The notes under the pieces: generated by a model
The model's database searches: none
The model's input: only the letters and a program-made list of their open reading frames with translations
What the model was told of the DNA's origin: nothing
Shown here: in pieces, positions 11,561-21,101 of the stretch
Layout of the letters: every line of letters starts with the position of its first letter
How positions within the stretch are numbered: position 1 is the stretch's first letter
Source of the DNA: Micromonosporaceae bacterium KJ-029
Lineage (GTDB): Bacteria > Actinomycetota > Actinomycetes > Mycobacteriales > Micromonosporaceae
Assembly (NCBI GenBank): GCA_005402585.1
Contig: BIFP01000020.1
Span: 124,001 to 188,000, forward strand
Direction of reading: 5' to 3'
Length of the DNA: 64,000 bases
Translations under genes and position numbers: made by a program

Positions 11561-12883
11561 TCATCGTCCATAGCGTTTCTCGATCACGTCCAACAGCCCC
11601 GGATGCAGAACCGGGTTCCAGCCCGCGCCGGCCTCGGCCAGGCGCCAGGCACGAAGCCACATCTCCATCAGATAGGCATCGGCCACCAGCGCCCGCCGAT
11701 CGGCATCCAGGCCGAGCCGGTCGCCGTACCGGTCCAGCGACCGCCCGACCTGGTCGGCCGCGGTGGCGACCGGTTGCCCCCGCAGCACCACGGACCGCTG
11801 GAACGCGTCGTGGGCCAGGTCGAACCCGACGGGTACGTCCGGCCGGCTGTGCTCCCAGTCCCAGGCGACCAGACCGCCGGCGTACCGGCCGAGGTTCCAC
11901 GGCACCCAGTCGCCATGCCAGTGTCCGAACTCGACGGTGGTGCCGCCGTGCCGGCGCGCCAGCTCGGCGACCGCCCGCACCGCACGGCCTCCGGTGGCAT
12001 CCGCGGTGGCCGCCCACCCCGCCTCGGCGGCCAGCCGGGCCAGGAACGGCGAGCCGGCCAGCGGTCGGGGCTCGGGCGGTGGCCGACCACGACGGGCCAC
12101 CGCGAGCATCGTCGGGACATCCGGCGGCGCGTCGGCCGGCACCCCCCGGATTCGCTCCGGCAGCGGCTCGACCACCGCGACCACCTGTTCCGCCCAGGTG
12201 ATCTCGGCGAGCAGCCGGGGCGTGCCGGGATGCCCAGCCACGCCGGCCACACCGGCCAGCTCCCGCAGTGCCGCCGCCTCGGCGGTGACCAGTGCCCGGG
12301 TCGCGTCGTTCCAACCGATCTTGGCGTAACCGCGTGGCGTGCCGGCGCCGTCGAACAGTTGCAGCGTCGGCTTGTGGTTCGGGTCCGGCGGGCGCACCCC
12401 GCAGGCCGCGTACATCGCTGCGCGGAAGGCACCCGCCGGTCTGGCGAGCCCCACGGCCCCGGACGGAAGCTGACCCGCTTCGCCGCCGAGCAGTGCGGCG
12501 AGCCGGTCGGCGAGCAGCACCTCGGCGGGGTCGAGCCCGGTGGGCAGGGCGACGGTCAGGACCGGGAACGGCGCCCGGGCGACCACGCCGGCCCGGGCCG
12601 CCACGCCGAGCGCGGCCCGTACGACCCGTACCTTGGTCGGGCGCAGCCTGTTGTACGCCAGCAGCGCCGCCGCCGTGACCCGGGGCGAGCCCAGCGGCAG
12701 CAGGAACCGCGACCGGGCGACCGACGGGACGACCGCGTAGCGGGCCACCACGGCGTGCCCGGCCGGCGGCCCGGCGTCCACCACCAACGCGATGCGCTCG
12801 TCACCGAAGACCGCCCGGGTCACCCACCCCAGCCCGTCGCCGCGCGAGCGGGGGTCGGCCGAGGCGGTGGCCGCCGCGGTCAT
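11561..12883 (-). CDS. APH/choline-kinase-fold protein of unknown substrate
   Basis: 440 residues. The C-terminal half has the kinase-fold phosphotransferase signature HGDWVPWN (His323-Asn330, Brenner motif) and WDWEHS (Asp342, Glu344), equivalent to the catalytic Asp/Asn and metal-binding Asp of aminoglycoside phosphotransferases. The first 170 residues match nothing I recognise. The ATG overlaps the sulfotransferase stop (ATGA), and it lies inside the polysaccharide cluster, so a sugar or lipid-linked intermediate is a likelier substrate than an antibiotic. A gap of 39 nt separates it from the Alg14-like gene. Confidence 0.75.
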   Translation of the reverse strand: MTAAATASADPRSRGDGLGWVTRAVFGDERIALVVDAGPPAGHAVVARYAVVPSVARSRFLLPLGSPRVTAAALLAYNRLRPTKVRVVRAALGVAARAGVVARAPFPVLTVALPTGLDPAEVLLADRLAALLGGEAGQLPSGAVGLARPAGAFRAAMYAACGVRPPDPNHKPTLQLFDGAGTPRGYAKIGWNDATRALVTAEAAALRELAGVAGVAGHPGTPRLLAEITWAEQVVAVVEPLPERIRGVPADAPPDVPTMLAVARRGRPPPEPRPLAGSPFLARLAAEAGWAATADATGGRAVRAVAELARRHGGTTVEFGHWHGDWVPWNLGRYAGGLVAWDWEHSRPDVPVGFDLAHDAFQRSVVLRGQPVATAADQVGRSLDRYGDRLGLDADRRALVADAYLMEMWLRAWRLAEAGAGWNPVLHPGLLDVIEKRYGR

Positions 12884-13782
12884 GCGGCCCGGTCCGGCCA
12901 GTCGAGCCGCAACCCCAGCCGCTGCCGCAACGCCTCGTTGTGCGGGCGGTAGTACTCGGTCAGCTCGGCGCGCAGCGCCGGCTCCAGCGGCGCCGAGCGC
13001 CGGTCGTTGTAGACCTTGAAGTCGGGCGGCTCGAACGGGGGCAGGCCGAGGAAGTCCAGGGTGCGGCGGTAGGTCCCCCGTGCGTCGCGGTAGAGGTCCT
13101 CGCTGGGCAGGAAGAGGATCCGCGACCGGTCGAAGCGGTCCAGCCACGGTTCGAGGTGTTCCAGGTATCGGCCGCGGGTTCGGTAGGTGTACCAGTCGTA
13201 GGGCTGGCTGAAGTGGTCCGGTTCGGCGATCAGCCGCTCCCGCTCGCCGGCCGTACGCTCCGGCTCGGCGGCCAGCGCGGCAGCGAAGTCCAGCGGCTCG
13301 ACACCGTTGGTCCGCCGCTCCTTCCAGTGCGAGTACGCCCGCTCCACCGGATCACGCAGCAGCACGATCAGCCGCACCGACGGCATCAGCGCGGCGACCC
13401 TCGCCGCGACCAGGGGGTGGAACATGTACAGCGGGGCGGCCTCGCCGACCCGGACCGGACCGCCCTGGCGGCTCTCCAGCGCCTCCCGCTGCCGCAGGGT
13501 CGGAAAGTGCGAGCGGTACCACGCCTCGCCGCGACGCCAGTTCTCCTCGAAGTAGTGCGAGGACTTGGTGTTCCAGGCCGGGAAGAGCCGGGGCACCAGC
13601 GGGTGCTGGATGAGGTAGTTCCACAGCGAGGTGGTGCCGCCCCGTTTGGTACCGATGATGAGGAAGTCCGGCAGCGGCCGGCGGTCGCTGGTGCGGACCC
13701 CGTAGTCGACGAGGCTCTCCCGTACCCGGTTCGTCACCTGGGTCGGCACCAGCTGTTTCACCCGGTCCCGGATGGACGGCAC
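12880..13782 (-). CDS. PAPS-dependent sulfotransferase
   Basis: About 300 residues. It transfers sulfate from PAPS, presumably to a sugar of the cluster's polysaccharide. The 5'-phosphosulfate loop is DFLIIGTKRGGTTSLWNYL, and the 3'-phosphate motif is LIVLLRDPVERAYSHWKE. The start is taken at GTG 13782 (VPSIRDRVKQL), just after the flippase stop and with AGGTGAGG 5-6 nt before it. An in-frame GTG at 13839 would overlap the flippase by 50 nt. PAPS-making genes are not in the window. Confidence 0.85.
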   Translation of the reverse strand: MPSIRDRVKQLVPTQVTNRVRESLVDYGVRTSDRRPLPDFLIIGTKRGGTTSLWNYLIQHPLVPRLFPAWNTKSSHYFEENWRRGEAWYRSHFPTLRQREALESRQGGPVRVGEAAPLYMFHPLVAARVAALMPSVRLIVLLRDPVERAYSHWKERRTNGVEPLDFAAALAAEPERTAGERERLIAEPDHFSQPYDWYTYRTRGRYLEHLEPWLDRFDRSRILFLPSEDLYRDARGTYRRTLDFLGLPPFEPPDFKVYNDRRSAPLEPALRAELTEYYRPHNEALRQRLGLRLDWPDRAA

Positions 13783-13789
13783 CACGACC

Positions 13790-15376
13790 TCACCTGCCCT
13801 TCGACGGCCGTGGCGGGGTGCCGTCCGGCTCCCCGCCACGGATCTGCACCATGGTCACCCGGACACGGCGCCGCACTCCGGGCACCGTCAACAAACCGAC
13901 GCAAATGGTGGCTAAAGTGGCCACCGCCAGCATCAGGCCGGGAATGCCTCGCCCGGCGAGCGCCACCGCCGCCACCGCTGCCGTGCCGACCCCGCCCACG
14001 ATGGTCGCGGCCGCGACGAGCATCCGGTGGTCGACCAGGGGCTGACCGACCACCAGCCGAGCGCAGGTGGCCGCGGTGAGGTTCTCGGTGGCGATGCCGG
14101 CGGCCCACGCCAGCGCCGCGCCGGTCGCGCCGTGGGCGGGGATCAGCACCAGCCCGAGCGCGACGGTGACCAGCAGCCCGGCCAGCACGCTGGAGAGATG
14201 CAGACCGCTGCGCCCACCCATCAGCAGCATGCTCTGCACGTTGCCGACGCCGGTGTTGATCAGCATCGCCAGCGCGAGCACGGTCATCGCGGCGGCACCG
14301 GCGGTGAACTCGGACCCGAACAACGCCAGGAAGGCCGGCCCGAACACGGCGAGCAGCAGGTACACCGGCCAGGAGAGCACCAGCCCCCAGGTGGTCATCT
14401 GCCGGTGCACGGCCGCGGCGGCGGCCACCTCCCCGCGACCGAGCAGCCGCGACAGCTGCGGGGAGACCGCCACCCGTAGCCCCTGCATCGCCAGTTGCCC
14501 GGCGAGGACGTAGCGACCCACCGCCCCGAAGACGCCGGCCTCGGCCGGGCCGGCCAACGCGGAGGTGAGCAGCACGCCGATCCACATGCTGCCGGCGTCG
14601 ATCGCCGCGGACCCGGCCCGCGGCAGCGCGAACCGCCAGAACGTGGTCCAGTCGGCGCGCTCCGGGCGCAGCCGCGCACCTTCTCGCACGCCGAGCGGCC
14701 CGGCGGCCAGGACCAGGCACACCAGTAACGCGACGGCGGCGGGCACGAGCCAGCCGGTCATGCCGGCCAGCAGCCCACCACCGGCGAGCGCCGCCGCGCC
14801 GACCAGCAGCGGCCGGGCCACCGGCAGCAGGAGGAACTGCACCGCGACGTACGCGCGCATGGGGCGTACGCACCGCAGCACGGCCAGCAGCAGGTTCATC
14901 GCGACCACCACGGGCACCGCCGCGAAGGTCATCACCAGCAGCGGGCCGCCGGCCGGCCCGAGCAGCTGGCCGGCCACCAGCGCCCCGCCCACGGCGACGA
15001 GCACGGCGACCAGCAGCGGCGGCGCCAGGGCGACCGGCAGCACCCGCGCGGCGTCACCGGTCACGCCAGCGCGCCGACGGGGCAGCGCCCACATCAGCCC
15101 GGTCTCCGCGCCGAGGGTGCAGACCGCGGCGGCGACGGTCACCACGCCGATCGCGGCGAAGAACGCCCCGGACCCGGTGGTGCCGTAGCTGCGGGTGATG
15201 ACGACCGCCAGCACGAAGCCGAACATGCCGCTGGCGGCGGCGCCGAGCAGTCCGACGACTCCGCTGCGGGCGCTGCGCCGGGTCTCGGCCGCGCCGTCCA
15301 CCGCGCCGGCCGCCACCCCCACACCGCCGGAGGCACCGGGTCGGTCGCGGGGCGGCGGGTGGGTCGCTGCGGTCAT
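13790..15376 (-). CDS. Wzx/MATE-like polysaccharide flippase
   Basis: 528 residues, an integral membrane protein with about 12-14 hydrophobic helices. It probably moves lipid-linked repeat units across the membrane. The N-terminal GVVGLLGAAASGMFGFVLAV and TRSYGTTGSGAFF are typical of the polysaccharide-export branch of the MVF/MATE superfamily. The ATG at 15376 overlaps the stop of the upstream Wzy-like gene (ATGA). The roughly 40 residues before the first helix are hydrophilic and variable. Confidence 0.85.
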   Translation of the reverse strand: MTAATHPPPRDRPGASGGVGVAAGAVDGAAETRRSARSGVVGLLGAAASGMFGFVLAVVITRSYGTTGSGAFFAAIGVVTVAAAVCTLGAETGLMWALPRRRAGVTGDAARVLPVALAPPLLVAVLVAVGGALVAGQLLGPAGGPLLVMTFAAVPVVVAMNLLLAVLRCVRPMRAYVAVQFLLLPVARPLLVGAAALAGGGLLAGMTGWLVPAAVALLVCLVLAAGPLGVREGARLRPERADWTTFWRFALPRAGSAAIDAGSMWIGVLLTSALAGPAEAGVFGAVGRYVLAGQLAMQGLRVAVSPQLSRLLGRGEVAAAAAVHRQMTTWGLVLSWPVYLLLAVFGPAFLALFGSEFTAGAAAMTVLALAMLINTGVGNVQSMLLMGGRSGLHLSSVLAGLLVTVALGLVLIPAHGATGAALAWAAGIATENLTAATCARLVVGQPLVDHRMLVAAATIVGGVGTAAVAAVALAGRGIPGLMLAVATLATICVGLLTVPGVRRRVRVTMVQIRGGEPDGTPPRPSKGR

Positions 15377-16713
15377 GCTGGCATCACCGGACGCGGCGAT
15401 GGCCGGGCGGACGGGGCGAGTCTCTCCCGCTCGGTGAGAGCCATCGCGAAGGAAACCGCGAAGAAGGCGAGCGCGAGATTCTGGTTGGCCATCCCGTAGA
15501 AGGGGATCTGCACCAGGCAGACCACCGGTACGACGGACAGCCACTGCCCCGCCGCCGAGGTGGCTTGGGCGCAGATCAGCGCGGCGGCGACGAACCAGGC
15601 GAGGAAGCACAGCAGCGCGGGCACGCCGTGGCTGAACAGAACCATCCACAGCTGGCCCTGGGTGCCGATCGGAGCGTCGGCGGCGACAGTGTCCACATCC
15701 AACGGCGCGCCGTAGCCCAGCCACGGCGAGTCACCCACCCGGCGCAACACCTCGACGTAGAGCGAGAACCGGTCGCTGTTGGTGTCACTGGACCCGACAC
15801 GGTTGCCGATCAGCTCGGTGATCGGGATGACCAGGGCGGCGAGCCCCCCGATCACCACCACCCCGACGATGGAGGCGACCAGCCGCGCGTTGCCCCGCAC
15901 CGCGGCCCGTACGCCGAGCACGGCCAGGCCCACGCCGAGGCTGAGGAACATCGCCCGGTTGAGGGTGAGGAACGCCGGCACCAGCGACAGCGGCAGCGAG
16001 CCCAGCAGCGCCCACCGCAGCGGGCCGCGGCGCCGCAGCATGGTGTACGCGACCACACAGGGCAGGGTCATGGCGTATGCGCTGCCGTAGGTGTTGGTGT
16101 ACGCGTACGGCGCTGCCGGCCGGTAGATCGGGTTGAGCGACCGGGCACTGTACTCGGCGGTGGTGAGGTGGACCATGTCGTTGATGAACGGGGCGCGGGC
16201 CACGCCGCCGGGCAGCAGCATCTCCACCGGGGTGGTCAGCGCGAGGCGCGGCGCCAGCACGCTCAGCCAGCCCAGGGCGACCAGCCCGAACCAGAACGCG
16301 CACAGCGGCACCAGCACGGCGGCCTGGTCGGGGCGCTCCCGGGCGACTGCGTAGACGTACACCGCGACGACCAGCGCGGTGAGGTAGAAGGCCAGCCGCA
16401 GTGCGAAGGTCAGCACCGAGACCGGCGACTGCAGCCGGGTGGCGCTGACCACCACGATGGCCAGGAACAGAAGGAAGATCGCCGCGGCGGGCGGCAGCGG
16501 CACCCGGCCCCGGGTCGCCAGCAGCGTGAACAGCAGCGCACCCAGCAGGGGCCAGCCGAGATAGAAACCGCCCGTCAACCACCAGAGCGGGACCAGACCG
16601 AACATCGCGGCCAGCGGCCACAGCGGAAGTTGGGGCGGCGGCGCCACGTTCGGCGCGGCGACACCGGGCGGCCGGGGCGGCTCGGTCTCCGCCAGGGCGA
16701 GGGCTACCGGCAC
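15373..16713 (-). CDS. O-antigen ligase/Wzy-like polymerase membrane protein
   Basis: 446 residues with about 12 hydrophobic helices and one larger extracellular loop around residues 170-215. LTLNRAMFLSLGVGLAVLGVR and SPWLGYGAP (near residue 335) resemble the O-antigen ligase/polymerase (Wzy_C) region with its conserved 'LTLSRG' and 'GxGxG' segments. It should join repeat units on the outer face. GTG start at 16713, 4 nt after the chain-length gene. Polymerase versus ligase cannot be decided. Confidence 0.8.
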   Translation of the reverse strand: MPVALALAETEPPRPPGVAAPNVAPPPQLPLWPLAAMFGLVPLWWLTGGFYLGWPLLGALLFTLLATRGRVPLPPAAAIFLLFLAIVVVSATRLQSPVSVLTFALRLAFYLTALVVAVYVYAVARERPDQAAVLVPLCAFWFGLVALGWLSVLAPRLALTTPVEMLLPGGVARAPFINDMVHLTTAEYSARSLNPIYRPAAPYAYTNTYGSAYAMTLPCVVAYTMLRRRGPLRWALLGSLPLSLVPAFLTLNRAMFLSLGVGLAVLGVRAAVRGNARLVASIVGVVVIGGLAALVIPITELIGNRVGSSDTNSDRFSLYVEVLRRVGDSPWLGYGAPLDVDTVAADAPIGTQGQLWMVLFSHGVPALLCFLAWFVAAALICAQATSAAGQWLSVVPVVCLVQIPFYGMANQNLALAFFAVSFAMALTERERLAPSARPSPRPVMPA

Positions 16714-16717
16714 GGCC

Positions 16718-18313
16718 TCAGCTCCGCCCGCTGCGGGACAGCACGAAACCCAGTGGTTCGACTCCGGCCACCCGCAGCCGCCCGGCGAGTCGGCGCAGGT
16801 CGGCCTGGCGGGTCCGGTCGCGCTCGACCACGACCACCGCGGTGCCCTGCCGGGCCACCGCCACCCCGCGCTCGTCGGCCTCGGCCGGCGGGGCGTTGTA
16901 CAGCACCAGGCGGTGGTCGGCGCCCTGGCGCCAGGTGCCGAACCGGACGCTACCGGCTCCCACCGCGACTTGTTCGTTGCTGGTCACCCGGCCGTTGCCG
17001 GTCCGGGCGGCGACCCGGGGCAACGTGAGCGTGGACTCCGGGTCGGTCGAGCGCGAGGCCACCGGATACGGCGAGGGCCGCCGATGGATCACCTCGGTGG
17101 GACCGTCGTCGGTGTCCGTGGTGACCGGCGCGGGTCGGGGCTTCGGCACGGCGGGCCGGGTCGGGTCGAGGCTGGCCGGCAGCCGGTCCCGGTCGGCGAG
17201 CACCGCAGTTCGCAACCGTTCGGTGCGACCGCTGTCGTCGGCCACGAACACCTCCCGGCCGGCCACCGCCAGGGCGACCGCGAGCCCGGCGGTGATGGCG
17301 GTGGCGTCCTCGCGGGCGCTCACCACGGCGACCCGTGCGGGTTGACGTACCCGCTCGGCGACGGCCATCGCGACGTAGCGAATGTCGGCGTCGACCGCCC
17401 TGCCGCGCAGCCCTCTGCGCCGGATGGTGCCCAGCAGCGGCAGGCCGGTGCTGTCCTGGGCGTCGGCCACGGTCCGGATCCGGCGGTCCACGGATTCCCA
17501 GACGAAGGCGAGAACCAGCCCGATCAGGGCGCCGCCGAGCAGCCCCGAGGCCATCAGCAGCGGCACGCTACCGGCCGCGGAGGTCAGCGCCCGCTCGGCG
17601 CTCTGGGTGACCCAGCCCGGGTTCACGTCGACCGCGGCGATCTCCGTCCGGGCGGAGTTGAGCTGGGTGAGCTGGTTGTTGATGCCACCGAGTTCGGCGA
17701 CCGCCGCGTTGGCGGCGCTGGTGTCCCGGGCGTTGTTGATCCGCCGCTGCACCGCGCTCTGCTGCTCGACCACCTTGGCGATGCTGGCGTCGTACGAGCG
17801 CAGCATCTCCGCGCGCTGCTTCTCGTACATGGTGCGGCGGACGTCCAGATACTGCTGCGCGGCGAGGTTGGCGCCCTGCACCGCCTGCTCGGCGCTGCCC
17901 GACCGGTAGGCGAAGCGCAGTATCTGCCCGCCGGTGGGCACCTCGACCTCGAGCGCGTCGCGTATCGCGCGCTGGTCCGTGCCGAACGCCGCCGCCAGTT
18001 GTCCCACCACCTCGGTGCCAGTGGCGATGCCGCTCTCCACGTTCATGTTCACCGCCCGGTCGGCGGCGGCGCCGCTGGGCGTGAACGCGTCGGTGACCAC
18101 CGGCCGGACCGCCACCACCGCGTTGGCCGTCACCATGGGGGGCGCCAGCAGCAGGTAGCCCGCCGCGGCGGCCAGCCCGACCACGGCGACCGCCCCAACC
18201 AGCCGGATCCGGTGCAGCGGGATGCGCAGCAGGTCGGTGATCGTGACGGTGCGGTGCGGCGCGGCGCCGCTCGCGCCGTCGCCGACCCAGGGGCTGGTAG
18301 CAGCATCAGTCAT
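16718..18313 (-). CDS. Wzz-type chain-length protein with degenerate BY-kinase-like tail
   Basis: 531 residues. Two membrane segments (about 38-57 and 251-271) bracket a periplasmic-type domain with predicted coiled coil (150-230), the architecture of Wzz/CapA chain-length regulators. Residues 280-531 follow the layout of a bacterial tyrosine kinase, but the Walker A position reads SAREDATAIT (332-341), lacking the GKS/T, and the Walker A' position reads VFVADDSGR. ATP binding is therefore unlikely and the tail looks like a pseudokinase. A Pro/Thr-rich insert (residues 380-430) replaces part of the domain. ATG start overlaps the acyltransferase stop by 8 nt. Confidence 0.82.
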   Translation of the reverse strand: MTDAATSPWVGDGASGAAPHRTVTITDLLRIPLHRIRLVGAVAVVGLAAAAGYLLLAPPMVTANAVVAVRPVVTDAFTPSGAAADRAVNMNVESGIATGTEVVGQLAAAFGTDQRAIRDALEVEVPTGGQILRFAYRSGSAEQAVQGANLAAQQYLDVRRTMYEKQRAEMLRSYDASIAKVVEQQSAVQRRINNARDTSAANAAVAELGGINNQLTQLNSARTEIAAVDVNPGWVTQSAERALTSAAGSVPLLMASGLLGGALIGLVLAFVWESVDRRIRTVADAQDSTGLPLLGTIRRRGLRGRAVDADIRYVAMAVAERVRQPARVAVVSAREDATAITAGLAVALAVAGREVFVADDSGRTERLRTAVLADRDRLPASLDPTRPAVPKPRPAPVTTDTDDGPTEVIHRRPSPYPVASRSTDPESTLTLPRVAARTGNGRVTSNEQVAVGAGSVRFGTWRQGADHRLVLYNAPPAEADERGVAVARQGTAVVVVERDRTRQADLRRLAGRLRVAGVEPLGFVLSRSGRS

Positions 18314-18860
18314 GGAGCTTCTTCACCGTCTGTTGTGGATTGCCGATGACCACGACTCCGGGCGGCACGTCCGTCCGGACCACTGTCGCGGCACCGACCA
18401 CGCTGTCCCGACCGATCCGTACGCCCTTCAGGACCAGCGCGTGCGCCCCGATCCACACGTTGTCCTCGATCGCGATCGGGGCACGGGTGGCCGCCGTCGG
18501 CGGGTCGTGCCGCTGGCCCGGTGGCAGGTTGTGGAAGTCGTTGTCGACGAGTTCACAGTCCGACAGCAGGCACCGGTCCCCGATGGTCACCGCTGTCCAG
18601 GCGCCGATCCAGGTGGCGTTGAGCAGGCAGTTCGCCCCGACCCGCACCTCGCCGGGTCCGGCGAAGCGGACCCGCTTGTTCAACCGGGTGTGATCACCGA
18701 TGCTGACCCGTACGCCGCGACGCAGTCGGATCCGGCCGCGAATCTCCACCTCTCGGCCAAGGGTCAGACGTGGGTAGCGCAACCGGTACCAGCCGCGTTT
18801 GACCGCGAACACGATCCGCACCGCACGTCCACGACGAATGCCGGTCAACGGGGCTCCCAT
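18306..18860 (-). CDS. Left-handed beta-helix (hexapeptide) acyltransferase
   Basis: 184 residues from the ATG at 18860. Hexapeptide-type repeats run through most of the protein (for example IGDHTRLNKRVRF, IGDRCLLSDCELV, IEDNVWIGAHALVLKGVRIG) and it ends with the familiar GNPQQTVKKLHD. It probably acetylates (or otherwise acylates) a sugar. It is the first gene of the tightly coupled polysaccharide run. Earlier in-frame starts (to 18977) give residues unlike the family and run into the promoter region. Confidence 0.85.
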   Translation of the reverse strand: MGAPLTGIRRGRAVRIVFAVKRGWYRLRYPRLTLGREVEIRGRIRLRRGVRVSIGDHTRLNKRVRFAGPGEVRVGANCLLNATWIGAWTAVTIGDRCLLSDCELVDNDFHNLPPGQRHDPPTAATRAPIAIEDNVWIGAHALVLKGVRIGRDSVVGAATVVRTDVPPGVVVIGNPQQTVKKLHD

Positions 18861-18940
18861 GTCCGACGGGCCGGCGACAGTGGATCCGTCGCCGGCCCAA
18901 CATGAACAAACTATCGAGGAATCTTTACGAAGGGTGAACG

Positions 18941-20935
18941 CTACTGCACAGAAAAGTACATCGAAGGACTTGACCATGTCAGCCCCGGAGTGCCGGTGGC
19001 GATCACCGTCGCCCCGGCGCCGTTCACCACCGGGGCCGGGGCGGCGCTCGGGTCGAACGGCACGGCGCGCAGCGACCCGTCGGTGGCGCCGTGGACGATC
19101 CGCCCGTTCACCCAGGCCATGCCGCGCACCGCCGACCAGGTGACACCCGTGGTCGGCAGGGCGAACTCGGTGGCACCCAGGTAGTTGCCGTCGATCTCGA
19201 AGTAGCGGTAGTAGAGGTTGTTGGCACCGCTACGGGTGTAGTAGAGCCGGCCGTCGAGGAAGAACGCCCCGGTCAGCAAGGCCGGGTTGTACCAGTCGTT
19301 GTAGCCGGACGCCTCCCAGGGCACCCCGATCGTCCCGCCGTTGAACAGCGAGATGTCGATCCGGCTGCCGGTCGGAGTGCCCGCGACCAGGCGCGACCAG
19401 TAGATCCGATCGTCGACCCGCCAGGTCGCCCCGGCACCGGTGTAGTTCGGCTGGCTGACGGTGGTGGCGGTGCCGAGGGCGCTGCCGGTGAACGGCACCT
19501 TGGCCAACTGCCCACTGCCGACGCTGAGGTACAGGTGACCGCTGCTCGCCGTCGGAGGGTTCCTCGGCGTGATGGTGCGTCCGCCGATGAGCGGGAAGAC
19601 GCCGAGTCGACCGTGGTACTCGTTGCCCATCCCGTCGGAGTTGTGGCCGAAGTACAGACCGTCGCTGCCGCGCCAGAGCACCGGCACCGAGGAGCCCCAG
19701 GAGGTGCTGCCGGCGGGCAAGGCGGACCCGCCGCTGCGGCGCGGGTTCCAGTTCACCGGCATGCCGGTGGCCGGACTGACCGCACCGATACCGAGCCGGT
19801 CGATCGCGCCGGGGCCGGCGCTGTCGCTGGCGTTCGGGTTGTTCAGCCAGCGGAAGTGCCCGCCGAGGTAGATGACGTTGTCCGCCACCTCGACGGAGGT
19901 GATCGTGTCGTTGCCGGTGAAATTGACCCAGGTGGCGAGCTGGTTGGCGCCGCGGGCGGCGGTCTCGAAACGGACCAGCGCGTCGCAGTACGCGGCCGGC
20001 CAGCCGGCGCCGCCGTTGGTGCCGACCACGAACCAGTCGCCGCCACCGCCGAAGCGCACGTCCTGCACGTAGTGCACGAACGTCGCCGGTGCCGCGCACG
20101 GCGGGACGAACTTCTCGGTACTCCAGTCGATCACGCTGGCCGTGCCGGTGAGGTCGACCAGCGCCAGCTGGTTACGCGGCAGGTCGTTGACGTAGAGGAA
20201 GTTGCCGCCGACGACGAGGGTGCCGCCGTCCGGAGAGACGTCGATGGTCCAGGCGTACATGCTGGTGCCGTGCCGGCCGACGGAGGTGTTGATGTTGAAG
20301 GTCGGGTCGATGGCTCCGGTGGTCGCGTCGAGCCGGCCGAGCCCGGAGTGCGCGGTGCCGTTGAGCCAGTTGAAGGCGCCGGCCACGTAGAGCCGGTTGC
20401 CGTGCAGCACCAGGTCGCGGACGGTGCCGCCGTCGGAGCGGCCGACCCAGCTGTCGACGATCATCCCGGTGGCCGGATCCAGCGCCATCAGATTCCGGCG
20501 GGCCACACCGTTGACGTTCTTGAACGCCCCGCCGACGATGAGGATCCCGCCCGGACCGGCGACGAGGGAGTTCACCGCACCGTCGAGCACCGGCAGGAAG
20601 GCCGGGGAGATCGTGCCGGTGATCCGGTCGTACGCGAACAGGTAACTCCGGGCGACCCACGCCGAGGTGGCCGTCTGGCGGATCTGGGTAAAGCTTCCCC
20701 CGACGTAGACCGCGTTGCCGATCTGCGCGAAGGCGCGGGCCTCACCGTCCCTGGCGTGCGGGGTGTGGTCGGCGGGGTTGGCCGTCACCAGGGTGGCCGG
20801 CTCGGGCGCCGGCACCACGGCCGCGGCTGCCGCGACGGGCACGGTCAGTACGGCCGCGACGGTTACCAGCGCGACGGCTCCGGCGCCGAGACGATGTCGG
20901 CGGACGGAGCGCCACGGGACGGGGATTCTGGGCAC
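18941..20935 (-). CDS. Secreted propeller-like protein
   Basis: 664 residues. A signal peptide runs from about residues 14-45 (hydrophobic ALVTVAAVLTVPVAAAAAV). The rest is made of repeating units around VYVGGSF, LIVGGAFKNVNG, LYVAGAFNWLNG, LVVGGNF and IYLGGHFRWLNN, each with a small hydrophobic/Gly-Gly core, suggesting a beta-propeller of about 7 blades. No enzymatic motif seen. GTG start at 20935 has GGAGG 8 nt upstream. It lies immediately ahead of the polysaccharide run, on the same strand, and may bind or process the product. Confidence 0.75.
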   Translation of the reverse strand: MPRIPVPWRSVRRHRLGAGAVALVTVAAVLTVPVAAAAAVVPAPEPATLVTANPADHTPHARDGEARAFAQIGNAVYVGGSFTQIRQTATSAWVARSYLFAYDRITGTISPAFLPVLDGAVNSLVAGPGGILIVGGAFKNVNGVARRNLMALDPATGMIVDSWVGRSDGGTVRDLVLHGNRLYVAGAFNWLNGTAHSGLGRLDATTGAIDPTFNINTSVGRHGTSMYAWTIDVSPDGGTLVVGGNFLYVNDLPRNQLALVDLTGTASVIDWSTEKFVPPCAAPATFVHYVQDVRFGGGGDWFVVGTNGGAGWPAAYCDALVRFETAARGANQLATWVNFTGNDTITSVEVADNVIYLGGHFRWLNNPNASDSAGPGAIDRLGIGAVSPATGMPVNWNPRRSGGSALPAGSTSWGSSVPVLWRGSDGLYFGHNSDGMGNEYHGRLGVFPLIGGRTITPRNPPTASSGHLYLSVGSGQLAKVPFTGSALGTATTVSQPNYTGAGATWRVDDRIYWSRLVAGTPTGSRIDISLFNGGTIGVPWEASGYNDWYNPALLTGAFFLDGRLYYTRSGANNLYYRYFEIDGNYLGATEFALPTTGVTWSAVRGMAWVNGRIVHGATDGSLRAVPFDPSAAPAPVVNGAGATVIATGTPGLTWSSPSMYFSVQ

Positions 20936-21101
20936 GCTGCGCCTCCAGGGTGGACGAGGATGCACGTAGCGTGCCCGCTCCACCCCGGAGGGCAATATCG
21001 GCCGATTGGACATCGGCGGGTGCAGAAGCGGACAAACCAATCGCTCAGCGGTCGGATGTCCGACAGGCATCGACGGGAGTGGCCCGCCTCGCGACCTCCG
21101 C

